Shown one piece after another: positions 22,026-32,676 of a stretch of 45,739 nucleotides of DNA; the stretch's first letter is position 1, and every line of letters begins with the position of its first letter. This DNA is from a virus. The DNA is taken from the IMG/VR virus record IMGVR_UViG_3300042291_002066, positions 1 to 45,739 of that record. One strand, written 5' to 3'. The position numbers and the translations under genes are program-made. The notes below the pieces were generated by a model. The model was not told the origin of the DNA. It did not search any database and saw only the letters and a list, made by a program, of their open reading frames with translations.

Positions 22026-22472
22026 TCATTCAGGCAATACGCCAATGTACGAAAGGGCTTCCATATACTCACGTTCAGGAAAATGTTTTAGCGTAGTCAT
22101 ATCCATTTTATAATCGTACTCTTTTCCTTTAGCTTTAAATTTAGCTTTTTCTTTATCTGACATAAGAGTAGCTTTTACAGCACCCCAATTCCAATTTTGT
22201 CCATTAGGACCATCAGCAAATACCATTCCTTTATCTGGAAGGTTTACTACTGATGGCATCCAAATAGTTCCGTTATCGTCTTCACCCATTAATTCTTTAT
22301 AGAGTTCAGGGAGTACAGTCATTTGTTGTTCTAAAAATTCTGAACCACTAACCATAGCGGTGTTAGCCATAAATCCACAACCATAGCAATGATAGAGTTT
22401 AATTTCAGAATTTACTTCTTGGCAATAGCAGGCATCTGACCCGCAACGTTCACATGTTATTAAATTATCCAT
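22026..22472 (-). CDS. Zinc-ribbon conserved protein, 148 aa
   Basis: The first 35 residues form a zinc ribbon: CERCGSDACYCQ, then LYHCYGCGF. The remainder has TIWMPSVVNLPDKGMVF and NWNWGAVKATLMSDKEK, segments that I recall from conserved proteins of marine T4-like phages. Function unknown; the zinc ribbon suggests binding to nucleic acid or a protein. It lies within the glycosyltransferase row, 12 bases from a methyltransferase gene. Confidence 0.68.
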   Translation of the reverse strand: MDNLITCERCGSDACYCQEVNSEIKLYHCYGCGFMANTAMVSGSEFLEQQMTVLPELYKELMGEDDNGTIWMPSVVNLPDKGMVFADGPNGQNWNWGAVKATLMSDKEKAKFKAKGKEYDYKMDMTTLKHFPEREYMEALSYIGVLPE

Positions 22473-22484
22473 TATTTTATTTTT

Positions 22485-23045
22485 TTATTTTTTAATTCCG
22501 TAAAAGTATAAATCATTTCCTCCAAATCCACAAGGCTGTTCTATAAACATGTATTCATTAGTTTCAAAATGTTTATCAATATCAATAACTGCTCTTATAT
22601 CATCTTCGGTTAAATTTTTATAATAATTAGCCCATTTTTCATTCATATGTTGTAAAAAAGGAGCATCAGATGGTGTTGTTCTTAAAGTACCGTGTTCTGC
22701 TCTATTAGTAGAAGCACAAGTCAATATCATTAACCCACCTGATTTTAGTAACCTAATCATATTATTAATAGTTCTAGCATAATAAAAATCATGTTCAAAA
22801 CATTCAGCTGATGTAACAACATCAAACTGGAATCCACTGTCATATAAATGACCAGGACATACTACATCAACATTGTTCCCTTCAAATAAATCTACACCTA
22901 TATAATAATAAGGGGCACTAAATAAATGTTTAATACTACCATTAATATCTAAAGATCCAATATCTAATACTTTTACATCTGAAAAAAATGAAGGATATTT
23001 TTCTTTAACTGATTGGAAAAATATTTGTTGTGATGGGTGAGCCAT
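22485..23045 (-). CDS. Class I SAM-dependent methyltransferase
   Basis: A 186-residue Rossmann methyltransferase. KVLDIGSLDINGS is motif I, binding SAM; YYIGVDLF gives the acidic residue for the ribose; FDVVTSAECFEHD and LLKSGGLMILTC are motifs IV and V-VI of the UbiE/Methyltransf_11 type. Likely O-methylates a sugar in the glycan built here. It overlaps the upstream transferase by one base. Confidence 0.82.
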   Translation of the reverse strand: MAHPSQQIFFQSVKEKYPSFFSDVKVLDIGSLDINGSIKHLFSAPYYYIGVDLFEGNNVDVVCPGHLYDSGFQFDVVTSAECFEHDFYYARTINNMIRLLKSGGLMILTCASTNRAEHGTLRTTPSDAPFLQHMNEKWANYYKNLTEDDIRAVIDIDKHFETNEYMFIEQPCGFGGNDLYFYGIKK

Positions 23046-24352
23046 TATTCTACTTTTAGTTTTTTAGGTAATTCAATTTTTTTTAAGTTAGGTAATTTAA
23101 GTTCTACCTTTTTAGGTAAATCAGGAATATGTTGAGTAAATAATTCATTTACTTTATTTTTCATAGCTTCCCAACTAAACTCCTTTTTATTTTTAAATGC
23201 CTGACGTTTAGCCCCATTAGTATACTTTTTATAGTTTTCAAATACATCTTTTAGGTAATGTCCTATTGCCCCATGATCTACTGAAAACCATTGGCTTTCT
23301 TTTAGAATCATATTAGGTACAGCCGCGGAATCATGAACATTTTCCAATCTACCAGGGAGTAAAGAAGTGAATTCTGAGTTTAGGAAATCAATATGTCCTG
23401 ACCATCCCGAAGTTATAATTGGTTTTTTAGTTAAGCTAAATTCAAGAAGTGGTCTGCCAAATCCTTCACCTTTAGTTAAGCTAACCATAGCTTTTATTTT
23501 AGGATGATTATATAACTGATTCATTTCAATATCAGTAAACTCACCATGTAAAAGATAAATGTTAGGTAAATTAGTTGAAACTACAGTTTTTTTAATTTGA
23601 TTTATCTTTTTTAAAAGTTCATTTCGATCCATATAGGAAGCACCAGAACCACTTGTTTTTAAAATGAGTGCTGGTTTTTTGGTTTTATTTTTAAAGGTTT
23701 CATAGAAAGCTTTAATTAACAAACCTACATTTTTTCTATCTTGACCTAAATCACCCTGCATCCAATGTCCTACAAACAAATAAGCAAATGATTCAGGAAG
23801 AGAAGTAATTGAATTATGTAATTCATTTTTAGGTAAAATATCTAATACCTTGTAAATATCAATGTTAGCTCCTTCAAATAATACTTCAATTGGTTTTTCT
23901 ACTTTAATCTGACCCAATGATTGCCCATTAGTGTGTTTTTTTTCATAAGTTGAGTTAAGAAAAGATTGTTTTGAATGTTCTGAGGAGACTAAATTAATGT
24001 TCATTCTATTAATTCCTTCTACCCAACTCCCATCTACCAAAGTAGTTTCCATACCTGCGGTACAACCAATATTGAATTTACCAACGGGTTGAAATTCGTT
24101 TGGAACTGTAATTTGCATCCAAATATCGGGTTGTTCAGTTAATTGAGGGTGGTTATGTAGATGATTATTTAAAAATGACCATTCAGGATTATTTTTGATA
24201 AATCCCCAGGGTGTGTTTCCCCAACGTTGTGAGATTAATTTAACATCGTATTTATCTAATTCTATAATAGCTTTAATTAAATCTCTAGAGCGGGCCCCAT
24301 AACCACTATATGTGTCAAACGGGCAACTTATATAAAACGTATTTTTACTCAT
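23045..24352 (-). CDS. GT4-type glycosyltransferase, 435 aa
   Basis: A GT-B transferase: FDTYSGYGARSRDL is the N-terminal Gly-rich acceptor loop, YLFVGHWMQGDLGQDRKN the interdomain strand, and KGEGFGRPLLEFSLTKKPII the E-x7-E-like donor site. The last 40 residues are Lys/Pro/Leu-rich. It shares domain layout with the next gene upstream and may work in sequence with it on the same glycan. Confidence 0.8.
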   Translation of the reverse strand: MSKNTFYISCPFDTYSGYGARSRDLIKAIIELDKYDVKLISQRWGNTPWGFIKNNPEWSFLNNHLHNHPQLTEQPDIWMQITVPNEFQPVGKFNIGCTAGMETTLVDGSWVEGINRMNINLVSSEHSKQSFLNSTYEKKHTNGQSLGQIKVEKPIEVLFEGANIDIYKVLDILPKNELHNSITSLPESFAYLFVGHWMQGDLGQDRKNVGLLIKAFYETFKNKTKKPALILKTSGSGASYMDRNELLKKINQIKKTVVSTNLPNIYLLHGEFTDIEMNQLYNHPKIKAMVSLTKGEGFGRPLLEFSLTKKPIITSGWSGHIDFLNSEFTSLLPGRLENVHDSAAVPNMILKESQWFSVDHGAIGHYLKDVFENYKKYTNGAKRQAFKNKKEFSWEAMKNKVNELFTQHIPDLPKKVELKLPNLKKIELPKKLKVE

Positions 24353-24353
24353 A

Positions 24354-25787
24354 TTAGTAGATTAATTTATGGTTTAGAATTGGTTTTTGATAGGTATTAG
24401 CATTAATAAGTTCAAAATTTTCTCTAGGAGTCCAAATAGAAAATAACTTATCCATACTTTCAATAATACGATTTGCTTGGTGTTCCTGAGTGAATCCGGC
24501 TTCATTAGATAAAGCCCATTTTCTACCAGCTTTACCTCTTACTTTTCTTTCTTTAGAGGATAAGTTATAAACTTCTTTAATACATTCAGATGCATCTTCC
24601 CAACTACATCTATCATCAAATATATAAGGAGTTGGAGGAGAACCTTGGATTGAACTATTCGTAGGATAAACTGGAAAGGCCCATTTACCATGTTTTTTAT
24701 AGGTACCTCTATGGTTTGAAGGGAAATCCGCATCGAAATCAATCCAAGTACCATCTTCAAATTCAAAGCGCATTTGGTCTTGCATTCCACCTGTTACGTT
24801 AGCAATAATAGGATTACCAACTAAAAGTGCTTCTGTAAGTGATAAACCCCACCCCTCATTTGATGTAAGTAGAATTTGAACATCTGATAAATTATATAAA
24901 TAATTCATTCGTTTGTTATCATATCTACCTTCTGTAAAGATAATATTACAATAAGAAGGGCAAAGTGTTTGGATTACTTCTAAAAGATCAGTACCATGTT
25001 CCGAAATAGGTTCAGTATGAAGCATTAGTACTACTTTTTCCCTTTGTTCAGGGGTTAATTCCTCAACAAATTGTCTAAAAGCTAATATAGTATCAGGTAC
25101 TTGTTTACGACGGATATTTCTAGAGTTAAAAAATACTACAAACTCATATTCTTTACCTTTAAATAATTGCTTTTTAAATTCAATAAATTCTTTATCTTGT
25201 TCTTTATTCTCAATTGGAAAATATACTTTAGGATTTAAACCATGAGGAACGTACTTAATAATTTTATTTTTAACTTTATCACCTAAAACAAGTTTATTAA
25301 TATTAACTGTTTGTTTTGAGATTCCAAACAAAGCATCGCATGATTCGTAAAATGCCTGGTTATAATATGGGGCTGGGAGGTCATCCCAAATATTTAAGTA
25401 AGCAATAGGAATTTCTTTACGAATTTCATTTTCAATAGAAAATAACCAAACCCAATAACGTGGATCTGTAATTAAGAAAATAGCATCTGGTTTTTCAATA
25501 CTAATAATATTTCTTAAAAGAGCAGCATCACCATAACCATTTACTGGGTAAAGAAATACACTTGAATCTTCAATCCCAGCATTTATATTAGTATCAACAC
25601 TTAAATCTAAACGTTTACCAGCATCAGGGTGTTGGATAGCTCCTCCAATATTTACCCAATTGTATCTATGGGATGTCCCAATTATTAATTCTTTTCCTAC
25701 TGTTCCAATACCTGATGGCATTCTAATATCATCGCACATCAAAAGAATTTTTTTCCTTTGATCTTTTGGTAAATAACCTTCTTTCAT
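24354..25787 (-). CDS. GT4-type glycosyltransferase, 477 aa
   Basis: A GT-B transferase starting MKEGYLPKDQRKKILLMCDD, with MPSGIGTVGKEL as the acceptor loop, VVFFNSRNIRRKQVPDTI at the domain link and TSNEGWGLSLTEALLVGNPI as the E-x7-E donor site (EGWGLSLTE). It is first in a row of transferases that continues to 8.4 kb, preceded by a small RHH-like protein. Substrate unknown. Confidence 0.82.
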   Translation of the reverse strand: MKEGYLPKDQRKKILLMCDDIRMPSGIGTVGKELIIGTSHRYNWVNIGGAIQHPDAGKRLDLSVDTNINAGIEDSSVFLYPVNGYGDAALLRNIISIEKPDAIFLITDPRYWVWLFSIENEIRKEIPIAYLNIWDDLPAPYYNQAFYESCDALFGISKQTVNINKLVLGDKVKNKIIKYVPHGLNPKVYFPIENKEQDKEFIEFKKQLFKGKEYEFVVFFNSRNIRRKQVPDTILAFRQFVEELTPEQREKVVLMLHTEPISEHGTDLLEVIQTLCPSYCNIIFTEGRYDNKRMNYLYNLSDVQILLTSNEGWGLSLTEALLVGNPIIANVTGGMQDQMRFEFEDGTWIDFDADFPSNHRGTYKKHGKWAFPVYPTNSSIQGSPPTPYIFDDRCSWEDASECIKEVYNLSSKERKVRGKAGRKWALSNEAGFTQEHQANRIIESMDKLFSIWTPRENFELINANTYQKPILNHKLIY

Positions 25788-25792
25788 AAATT

Positions 25793-25978
25793 TTAAATAT
25801 CTAAATCGTTGTGACTATGGATTTGTTTTCTAAACGTTTCATTTGTAAGGTACAAATGAATTGCGCGGTCGGCAAGTTTTTGAAACGAAAATTTGTGACG
25901 AACGCAAGAAATTTTGAATTCATCAAATAAGTCACCTTGGATTTTTACACTCGTAAGTGTCATGTCCTTTTTACTCAT
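25793..25978 (-). CDS. Ribbon-helix-helix-like small protein
   Basis: A 61-residue protein. LTSVKIQGDLFDEFKISCV looks like the beta strand and first helix, and SFQKLADRAIHLYL the second helix of an Arc/MetJ-type ribbon-helix-helix DNA-binding domain. It is first in the sugar island after the hairpin at 26020-26038, so it may regulate this operon. The leader AACATTGTTATG resembles other starts of this phage. Confidence 0.6.
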   Translation of the reverse strand: MSKKDMTLTSVKIQGDLFDEFKISCVRHKFSFQKLADRAIHLYLTNETFRKQIHSHNDLDI

Positions 25979-26019
25979 AACATTGTTTTTTAATTAATAT
26001 AACATATATAAATATATTG

Positions 26020-26038
26020 GGATTATTTAAGATAATCC
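26020..26038 (-). terminator. Weak intrinsic terminator-like hairpin
   Basis: On the minus strand GGATTAT, loop CTTAA, ATAATCC form a 7-bp stem overlapping the stop of the nuclease gene, followed by CAATATATTT. The A/T-rich stem and interrupted T-tract make it a weak terminator at best. Confidence 0.45.
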
Positions 26039-26977
26039 TTTATCGCACAATTCTTTATTATTTTTAAATAAACAGTATGTGCAATTGTATTTTGAGGGAT
26101 TTTTTAATTGAGGTCCCATATTATGGGTACCATCTTTATTGAAAGCCATTTCTATAAACTCTTGAAAACGTTTTGTTGTTTTATTAAGTTTTATTTTACC
26201 AGAAGCTGGTATGTAAGTTTGTACTCTAGGGTCTGGGAATTCAGGGTTCCCGTGTAATTTTCGTTTAACAATAAAATATTCGATATTAATATCATCAATG
26301 GGAAACCCGTATAATTCACTAAAAAATTTCTTATAGAGAATTAGCTGCATCATTTTTACCTCGTCATTTTTTTCTTTATCTCTCCAACCTCGAGTTGAAG
26401 TTTTAATATCTATAATCTTTATTTTATTTAGTGTTTCATTATACAAAACAACATCTAAAAATCCTTTATAATATAGATTTTGGTAAAGAGGGTTTGGTTG
26501 AAGAATAATAGGTACTTCAATCCCTACTAGCCACCAACCTCTTTTACTAAAATATTTACCCTTATTTTTCTTAAACCAAGAAAGAATACTTAAACCATCT
26601 TCATAAAATTCTCTTATTTCCTTAGACGATGAAAAATGTTCCTTTTTATTTCGTTCATAATCAGCTTTATATCCTTCTCTAAGTTTTTCTTCAAATTGCT
26701 CCTCTAAATTAATTTGATCCGCTGCTGTTTTACTCACGTTATAAAACGCAGTTAAATAGTCTTGCAATACCGTGTGCATTGCTGTACCAAATGTCATATG
26801 AATCGATACTTCCGACGTATAATGCCCATCTCTATATTGCAGTGACCATTTATGGGGGCAGCTCTCAAACATAGAGAACTGACTAAATGAGATTTGCTTT
26901 TGAAAGCTATAGTTAATTTCAGGAGGTGTGAATCGTTGTACTTCCTTAACTATGGAGGGTATTTTCTTTTTAGCCAA
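26027..26977 (-). CDS. PD-(D/E)XK nuclease with Fe-S cysteines (Cas4/RecB-like)
   Basis: A 316-residue RecB/Cas4-type nuclease. ISFSQFSMFESCPHKW holds the first Cys (C40), GTAMHTVLQDYL the motif I helix, GFLDVVLYN the motif II Asp, and KIIDIKTSTRGW the D-x-K catalytic core. The C-terminus has C-x2-C and a further Cys (CTYCLFKNNKELC), which with C40 can hold a 4Fe-4S cluster as in AddB and Cas4. Such phage enzymes act in recombination and DNA processing. It lies 4 bases after a transferase gene. Confidence 0.88.
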   Translation of the reverse strand: MAKKKIPSIVKEVQRFTPPEINYSFQKQISFSQFSMFESCPHKWSLQYRDGHYTSEVSIHMTFGTAMHTVLQDYLTAFYNVSKTAADQINLEEQFEEKLREGYKADYERNKKEHFSSSKEIREFYEDGLSILSWFKKNKGKYFSKRGWWLVGIEVPIILQPNPLYQNLYYKGFLDVVLYNETLNKIKIIDIKTSTRGWRDKEKNDEVKMMQLILYKKFFSELYGFPIDDINIEYFIVKRKLHGNPEFPDPRVQTYIPASGKIKLNKTTKRFQEFIEMAFNKDGTHNMGPQLKNPSKYNCTYCLFKNNKELCDKGLS

Positions 26978-26980
26978 AAC

Positions 26981-27616
26981 TTATTTATTTAAGTATTTTT
27001 CAATATAAGTTTTTTGGTCTTGTTCTCCAATTTTAAGTACTTCAGAAGATAAAGAAGTTGACATTTCTGTATAAATTTTTTCTCCTAAATAGCTATAATT
27101 AGGAAATTTACTATAGTTTAAATAATAAGTGTCACCACACCAATGTTTTAAATCATTAGGTATTATAACATCATTTAACTTATGATTAAAAATTAAACAC
27201 CCCCAACCATTAACTGTTTCTATACCTAGTTTTCTTTCAAAACCATAAATAAAGGGTTCAATTTGTGTTTCAAATTGACTGGGGTGCATTCCTATAAAAC
27301 CAGTTTGGGGATGTTGTTTATAGAAATTTATAACATCAATGATAATTTTAGAGTTAAAATTTATATCATCATTACATAAGGCATAATAATAATTTTTAAT
27401 TTGAGTTATCCCATAATTCCAAGATCCATTACAATGTCTTTTTTCAGTAAAAGGAATAATTTTAACTTTTTCTAAAACAAAATTATTTAACATCCCATTG
27501 CTAGGAGCATCTTCTATAACTAATACTTCATTTACATAATTACAACTATTTAAATCATAAAGTAGTTGAATTAATCTAGGAGATTTATAGATAGTAGGGA
27601 TTATAAAACTAATCAT
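26981..27616 (-). CDS. GT2-like glycosyltransferase
   Basis: A 211-residue GT-A protein: MISFIIPTIYKSPRLI at the start, EVLVIEDAPSNG in the nucleotide site and YALCNDDINFN with a D-D pair that may act as the DxD. It is Asn/Ile-rich like several neighbouring transferases. It overlaps the methyltransferase-like gene by 4 bases. It belongs with the sugar island although the nuclease gene separates it from the rest. Confidence 0.7.
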   Translation of the reverse strand: MISFIIPTIYKSPRLIQLLYDLNSCNYVNEVLVIEDAPSNGMLNNFVLEKVKIIPFTEKRHCNGSWNYGITQIKNYYYALCNDDINFNSKIIIDVINFYKQHPQTGFIGMHPSQFETQIEPFIYGFERKLGIETVNGWGCLIFNHKLNDVIIPNDLKHWCGDTYYLNYSKFPNYSYLGEKIYTEMSTSLSSEVLKIGEQDQKTYIEKYLNK

Positions 27617-28188
27617 TTTCTTTTTAAAATAGTTAAACCATTATTATTAGCAAATGATTCCCACAACTCCCATTCTTCGTGGTAAAATAAAAATTCCATA
27701 ATAGCAGCCCAAATACCTTTTTCATCTCCTCCAAACCCACCATTTCTAAAGGAAACAGTATCATGAAGCATAAGGTATTTATTTGCTTTTGAATGATATA
27801 CTTCTAACTCATTTTTTACTTGCTGGTAGGTATGATCTGTATCAATAAAAATAAGATCGAAATTGGGTAATTGATTGTATATTTCAGGGTTTAAGTCATC
27901 CCCTAAGATAAAATCAAATTGGGTTCCTTGTTGTTCAGCTCCTTTTTTTAATTCATCTAAACTAGCTCCAAACTTAGATGGATGTTCAACATCAAAACCT
28001 GTATAAACTTTAGGTTTACCAGCTAAAAAAGCCCAAGAAGCAACTATCCATCTAACTCCTAATTCTAAAACTGATTCACATTCTTCAGTGTAACATTTTA
28101 TAATAGGAAAATGTTCATTTATATCTGAAGGGGTATTCCGAAGATAATGGTATTTTTCTTCTACAATTGTTCTATTCCAGGGTTCCAT
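27613..28188 (-). CDS. SAM-dependent methyltransferase-like protein
   Basis: A 191-residue Rossmann protein. SVLELGVRWIVASWAFL takes the place of motif I, YTGFDVEHPS the ribose-binding acid, and FDLIFIDTDHTYQQVKNEL is typical of the Methyltransf_24 and cephalosporin-hydroxylase-like group. The Gly-rich loop is altered (LGVRWIVAS rather than GxGxG), so activity is uncertain. Possibly a sugar methyltransferase. Confidence 0.72.
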   Translation of the reverse strand: MEPWNRTIVEEKYHYLRNTPSDINEHFPIIKCYTEECESVLELGVRWIVASWAFLAGKPKVYTGFDVEHPSKFGASLDELKKGAEQQGTQFDFILGDDLNPEIYNQLPNFDLIFIDTDHTYQQVKNELEVYHSKANKYLMLHDTVSFRNGGFGGDEKGIWAAIMEFLFYHEEWELWESFANNNGLTILKRK

Positions 28189-28551
28189 TTATTTCCACTT
28201 ACCTTTCATAACTAACTGGGCTATAATCCCGTAATTAGAAATGTCTATAAAACTATCAATCATTGCTTCTCCTTTAACGTAATTTTTTCCATTACGTTGA
28301 AGCATATTTTTTAAACGATTAATCTTATCATTACATCGTAGCCAAATACCTGTAATAGATAGACTAATGTCTTCTTCTTTTTCTAAGGTAGAACCTAAAG
28401 AAATATTTGAAAGACCATAGTCCATCATTTTACTAGCAAACAATTCATATTGTTCTTTTTGAATCTGTTGAAATTCATATGCTAATTCAGGGTATGTTTT
28501 TTCGAAATCTGTAACTGCTTTGTTGTTTCCGTAACCTACTTGTTCTTCCAT
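28189..28551 (-). CDS. Nmad1-like (nucleotide-modification-associated) protein
   Basis: A 120-residue protein. KMMDYGLSNISLGS, GIWLRCNDKINRLKNML and DSFIDISNYGIIAQLVM match, from memory, the DUF1599/Nmad1 domain, a MazG-like all-alpha fold found near DNA-modification genes in phages. The acidic residues that bind Mg in MazG relatives may be represented by E72 and D102 in the helices. A role in handling modified nucleotides would suit the 7-deazaguanine block upstream. It is adjacent to gp62-like and replisome genes. Confidence 0.75.
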   Translation of the reverse strand: MEEQVGYGNNKAVTDFEKTYPELAYEFQQIQKEQYELFASKMMDYGLSNISLGSTLEKEEDISLSITGIWLRCNDKINRLKNMLQRNGKNYVKGEAMIDSFIDISNYGIIAQLVMKGKWK

Positions 28552-28989
28552 TTAGAGAGTTTTTACTAATTTATCTTGTTCTTTTTGATCAATTCCCATT
28601 TGCCATAAAATATGTCGAACACCCGGTTCTCGAATTATATCAATGTAGTGATCGGCTTCGCCTAAACTACATTCATAATATTTTGCTATGTATTCTGCTA
28701 TACTTGGTGGTCTTTGTTTCTTACTAGGTTTGATATATTTTAACCAAACTTTTTTCTTTGGGATCATTTCTCTGTAAATGGTATAAATTTGTTTTTTATT
28801 CTGTGGATTTATCTTTTGAACATAATTTACAATTTCTATGTAATTTATATCCATCGATAAATATCTATGAACCATATAAGAGTTGAATGAGTCCCATGAC
28901 TCTTCGCTGAAATCGTTCGGAAGAGTTTTTTTAACTGTTATTTCCTCCAGCCAATCAAATAGCGTCCGGGTAGTCGTCTTTGATGTCAC
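28552..28989 (-). CDS. Clamp loader small subunit (T4 gp62-like)
   Basis: A 145-residue protein. FNSYMVHRYLSMD, then YTIYREMIPKKKVWLKYIKP and IAEYIAKYYECSLGEADHYI resemble the gp62 clamp loader subunit of T4-like phages, in particular short forms from cyanophages with N-S-F-M-V-N-R-x-L-S and K-R-x-x-W-L-K-P patterns. gp62 forms a complex with four gp44 ATPases to load the gp45 clamp; the gp44-like and gp45-like genes are in the same operon, which supports the call. The similarity was recognised by eye, not searched. Confidence 0.75.
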   Translation of the reverse strand: MTSKTTTRTLFDWLEEITVKKTLPNDFSEESWDSFNSYMVHRYLSMDINYIEIVNYVQKINPQNKKQIYTIYREMIPKKKVWLKYIKPSKKQRPPSIAEYIAKYYECSLGEADHYIDIIREPGVRHILWQMGIDQKEQDKLVKTL

Positions 28990-29194
28990 CTGGTAGAGTT
29001 TCTTTTAAAATTGCGCCGGTTTTAACATCATAAAATATTGGAATAGGGATGAGAGCATCCTTATCGGTACCCACAGCAAAGCGAGATGCTTTACGAAGGA
29101 TAATACCTTCAGCCACTACGTAGTTACCGTCTGGTGTTTCTACTTTTTCTGTGTTTTTAAGGTCGATGTTTAGTTTAGGGGTTTGTTGATCCAT
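28955..29194 (-). CDS. Hypothetical protein, 79 aa
   Basis: A 79-residue protein with beta-strand character (VETPDGNYVVAEGIILRKAS, then LIPIPIFYDVKTGAIL). No family recognised. Its 3' end overlaps the gp62-like start by 35 bases and its 5' end overlaps the two-TM gene by 20, unusually long for this region, which supports tight translational coupling. Confidence 0.62.
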   Translation of the reverse strand: MDQQTPKLNIDLKNTEKVETPDGNYVVAEGIILRKASRFAVGTDKDALIPIPIFYDVKTGAILKETLPGDIKDDYPDAI

Positions 29195-29381
29195 TTTTTC
29201 TTTGTTCTAGATAATCTATTATAAAACCAATCGCTACTATTAAATTCATACCTACACTAGCGATTATTTCGTGTAGGTCTTGGTAGATATTTACACTTAA
29301 GTGTACGTGTCCAACCATCCAGAAAGGTATGGAAAGGTTTTGGCTAATCCAAATTACAGTATACTTAAGGAAGTGTTTCAT
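29175..29381 (-). CDS. Small two-TM membrane protein, 68 aa
   Basis: The 68 residues include two hydrophobic segments (about 7-27 with Trp and His, and 40-56) and a short basic tail QRKNGSTNP. There is no signal cleavage site. It is embedded between replication genes, which is unusual for a membrane protein; function unknown. It might anchor replication proteins, but that is a guess. Confidence 0.58.
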   Translation of the reverse strand: MKHFLKYTVIWISQNLSIPFWMVGHVHLSVNIYQDLHEIIASVGMNLIVAIGFIIDYLEQRKNGSTNP

Positions 29382-29550
29382 ACTCTACGTCTTCTATTTC
29401 TCTTACAAAATATATAATTCCTTCTTTTTTAAAGGTATGACTACAATGCCAAAGTTGTCTTAGGATATCTAAATCCCATTCTTTATCTTCTCTTAAAATT
29501 CTAACTACTTTAAATAATTTATCATTAGTAGTTATAACCTGGTAGTTCAT
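29365..29550 (-). CDS. Hypothetical protein, 61 aa
   Basis: ATG at 29550 (MNYQVITTNDKL) shares ATGA with the clamp loader stop. The product has KVVRILREDKEWDLDILRQL and IIYFVREIEDVEYETLP, an alpha/beta pattern with many charged residues. No family recognised. Confidence 0.62.
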   Translation of the reverse strand: MNYQVITTNDKLFKVVRILREDKEWDLDILRQLWHCSHTFKKEGIIYFVREIEDVEYETLP

Positions 29551-30464
29551 AGCACTTGTATAATTTGGGCTATACAAGCCATCATGTTTATTTCTTTATC
29601 GATCCTAAAATTAGCTTGGTACGAATGTTCATTAATGTATATCGTAACCATTCCTTCGGACTGAGGAGCATAAGTAGAAACATTATCGTAAAGCGCTTTA
29701 AATAATTCATCATAATCATTGATATTGGAGTCAGCTATTATCTGACGGATAGTTTTCCAGTTTTTTCCGGTTTTAAGCTCGTTTATTACTTGCTCAATAT
29801 AGTTATTTGATACTAGTATTGACTTGTCTAAAACTAGTTTATTATCAATGGTAGATAACTGAGCTGTACCTAAGATTTTACGGATATCAGGGTAATATTG
29901 CTTAACAATAGGTCCTAGTGTTTCCTTAGTCCATTCAATATTTTCATTATCTAAAATACCTGCTATATGAGATGCTACCTCTCTCATAGAAGGAGGTACA
30001 ATTTTGAGTACCTGACATCTTGACTGTAAAGGGTCAATTATACGCTCAATATAGTTACAAGTTAAAATAAAACGAGTACTACGAGAGAATGTTTCGATTA
30101 CATTTCGAAGTGATGCCTGAGCCTGAATAGTTAAAAAATCAGCCTCATCTAAAATAATTACCTTGAGAGGTTTGAACGAAGCCGATGAAGCAAATCCCGA
30201 CACTTTGTCCCTAATTGTTTCAATTCCCCTTTCGTCTGAGGCGTTGATATAAAGATGGTCACAGTTAAGGTTATTAACAATGAGCTTAGCAAGAGTAGTT
30301 TTACCAGTTCCAGGTGGGCCATAGAATATTAGGTTTTGTATATCGTTCTGTGATAAATATTTCGATATAGTTGCCTTAATATTTTCGTTACCTACATAAT
30401 CCTCTAGTTTAGTAGATCTATATTTTTCAACTAATAGAGTATGTTCTTTATTCGAAATCACCAT
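29547..30464 (-). CDS. Clamp loader ATPase (T4 gp44/RFC small subunit-like)
   Basis: A 305-residue AAA+ protein: Walker A GPPGTGKT at 49-56, Walker B VIILDEAD at 102-109, and the SRC arginine-finger motif at 148-150. Domain order matches RFC small subunits: RecA-like AAA+ domain, lid, C-terminal collar helices. It loads the gp45-like clamp on DNA with the gp62-like partner. Length is close to T4 gp44 (319). Confidence 0.93.
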   Translation of the reverse strand: MVISNKEHTLLVEKYRSTKLEDYVGNENIKATISKYLSQNDIQNLIFYGPPGTGKTTLAKLIVNNLNCDHLYINASDERGIETIRDKVSGFASSASFKPLKVIILDEADFLTIQAQASLRNVIETFSRSTRFILTCNYIERIIDPLQSRCQVLKIVPPSMREVASHIAGILDNENIEWTKETLGPIVKQYYPDIRKILGTAQLSTIDNKLVLDKSILVSNNYIEQVINELKTGKNWKTIRQIIADSNINDYDELFKALYDNVSTYAPQSEGMVTIYINEHSYQANFRIDKEINMMACIAQIIQVL

Positions 30465-30707
30465 ATAGGTCGTACTTCTTGGGTTCAGGTTTTGGAATTT
30501 CTATTTCTTCGGTTGTAATAATATACAACTTCCCATTAATAGGCTCAAGCCTAAATGCTTGAGGTTTAGAGGTTGCTTGTTGGTACCAAGCATTTAACAC
30601 CTCAGTTAATGAATCATAAATTTTCTCACCGTTAAGGAGTTTCCACCTGTCACCAGGTGGAACTCTCTCAGCGATTTGAATATTTCTTTCTACTTGTTGG
30701 GATTCCA

Positions 30708-30708
<1 letters not shown>
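30448..30708 (-). CDS. Hypothetical protein, 86 aa
   Basis: An 86-residue acidic protein between GroEL and the clamp loader. It contains ERVPPGDRWKLLNGEKIYDS, a helix, then RLEPINGKLYIITTEEIEIP and a Pro/Lys/Asp-rich tail. No family recognised. Its ATG overlaps the GroEL stop by one base and its end overlaps the clamp loader start by 17 bases. Confidence 0.65.

Positions 30709-32672
<1,964 letters not shown>

Positions 32673-32676
<4 letters not shown>

Noticed and set aside
22040-22060. GTACATTGG motif resembling a -7 box (TTTCGTACATTGG)
   Set aside because: It is inside a coding region, ends in GG rather than TTA/TCA, and no TTTGG lies 19 bases upstream.
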